Source: Roseburia sp. (GTDB lineage: Bacteria; Bacillota; Clostridia; Lachnospirales; Lachnospiraceae). From it: 6,242 bases of DNA. Each line of letters opens with the position of its first letter. Position 1 is the stretch's first letter. This document shows, one piece after another, positions 6,205 through 6,242 of the stretch. The notes under the pieces were generated by a model that did no database searches, was not told the DNA's origin, and saw only the letters and a list, made by a program, of their open reading frames with translations. The stretch spans positions 1 through 6,242 of the forward strand of contig JAGASC010000345.1 of NCBI GenBank assembly GCA_017621905.1, written 5' to 3'. The position numbers and the translations under genes were made by a program.

Positions 6205-6242
6205 GTGAGAAAACGTAGAACATACAGGAGCAAGCCCCGACC

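Noticed and set aside
6205..6242. Start of a structured RNA or a new gene at the right edge, with AGGAG at 6226-6230
   Set aside because: There is no start codon at suitable spacing within the window and no recognisable RNA motif; too little sequence to judge.

Overview
The window reads as a stretch of chromosome from a Gram-positive anaerobe of the Clostridia, most likely Lachnospiraceae. This is inferred from the style of the proteins (secreted SH3-NlpC/P60 hydrolase, CapA-like protein, UraA-type permease), the purine-rich Shine-Dalgarno sites and the moderate GC content. No marker gene fixes the taxonomy. All six genes lie on the + strand. I see no mobile element, CRISPR array, tRNA or rRNA.

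Left part (1-1867): the 3' end of a LURP-one/YxjI-family gene, then 35 bp later a FUSC/aromatic-acid-exporter-like membrane protein, then 42 bp later a GNAT acetyltransferase. The short gaps and lack of a visible terminator allow one transcript, but nothing in the sequence ties the three functions together.

Middle part (1868-4657): a 70-80 bp AT-rich gap carries a perfect TATAAT and starts a two-gene unit. The first gene is a membrane-anchored cell-wall hydrolase with two SH3b domains and a complete NlpC/P60 catalytic core. The second is a secreted CapA-family (PGA_cap) metallophosphatase-like protein. It begins at or just after the stop codon of the first gene, so the two are probably translated together. 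Both have an N-terminal hydrophobic segment, then a long Ala/Glu/Ser/Thr-rich linker, then an extracytoplasmic domain. They probably work together at the cell surface, although the substrate is not shown by the sequence.

Right part (4658-6242): a 124-bp intergenic region with a good sigma-A-type promoter (TTGTAA-17-TATACT) and a small inverted repeat at the predicted 5' end of the transcript. It drives a full-length NCS2/NAT-family nucleobase permease, closest in motifs to uracil permease UraA. A perfect 10-bp stem-loop without a U-tract follows the permease. The remaining 38 bases hold no recognisable gene.

The window is mostly ordinary housekeeping and cell-surface content. I did not find a convincing new defence or mobile system. 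The best leads are the coupled NlpC/P60-CapA pair, the mixed substrate signature of the permease, and the two stem-loops flanking the permease gene.
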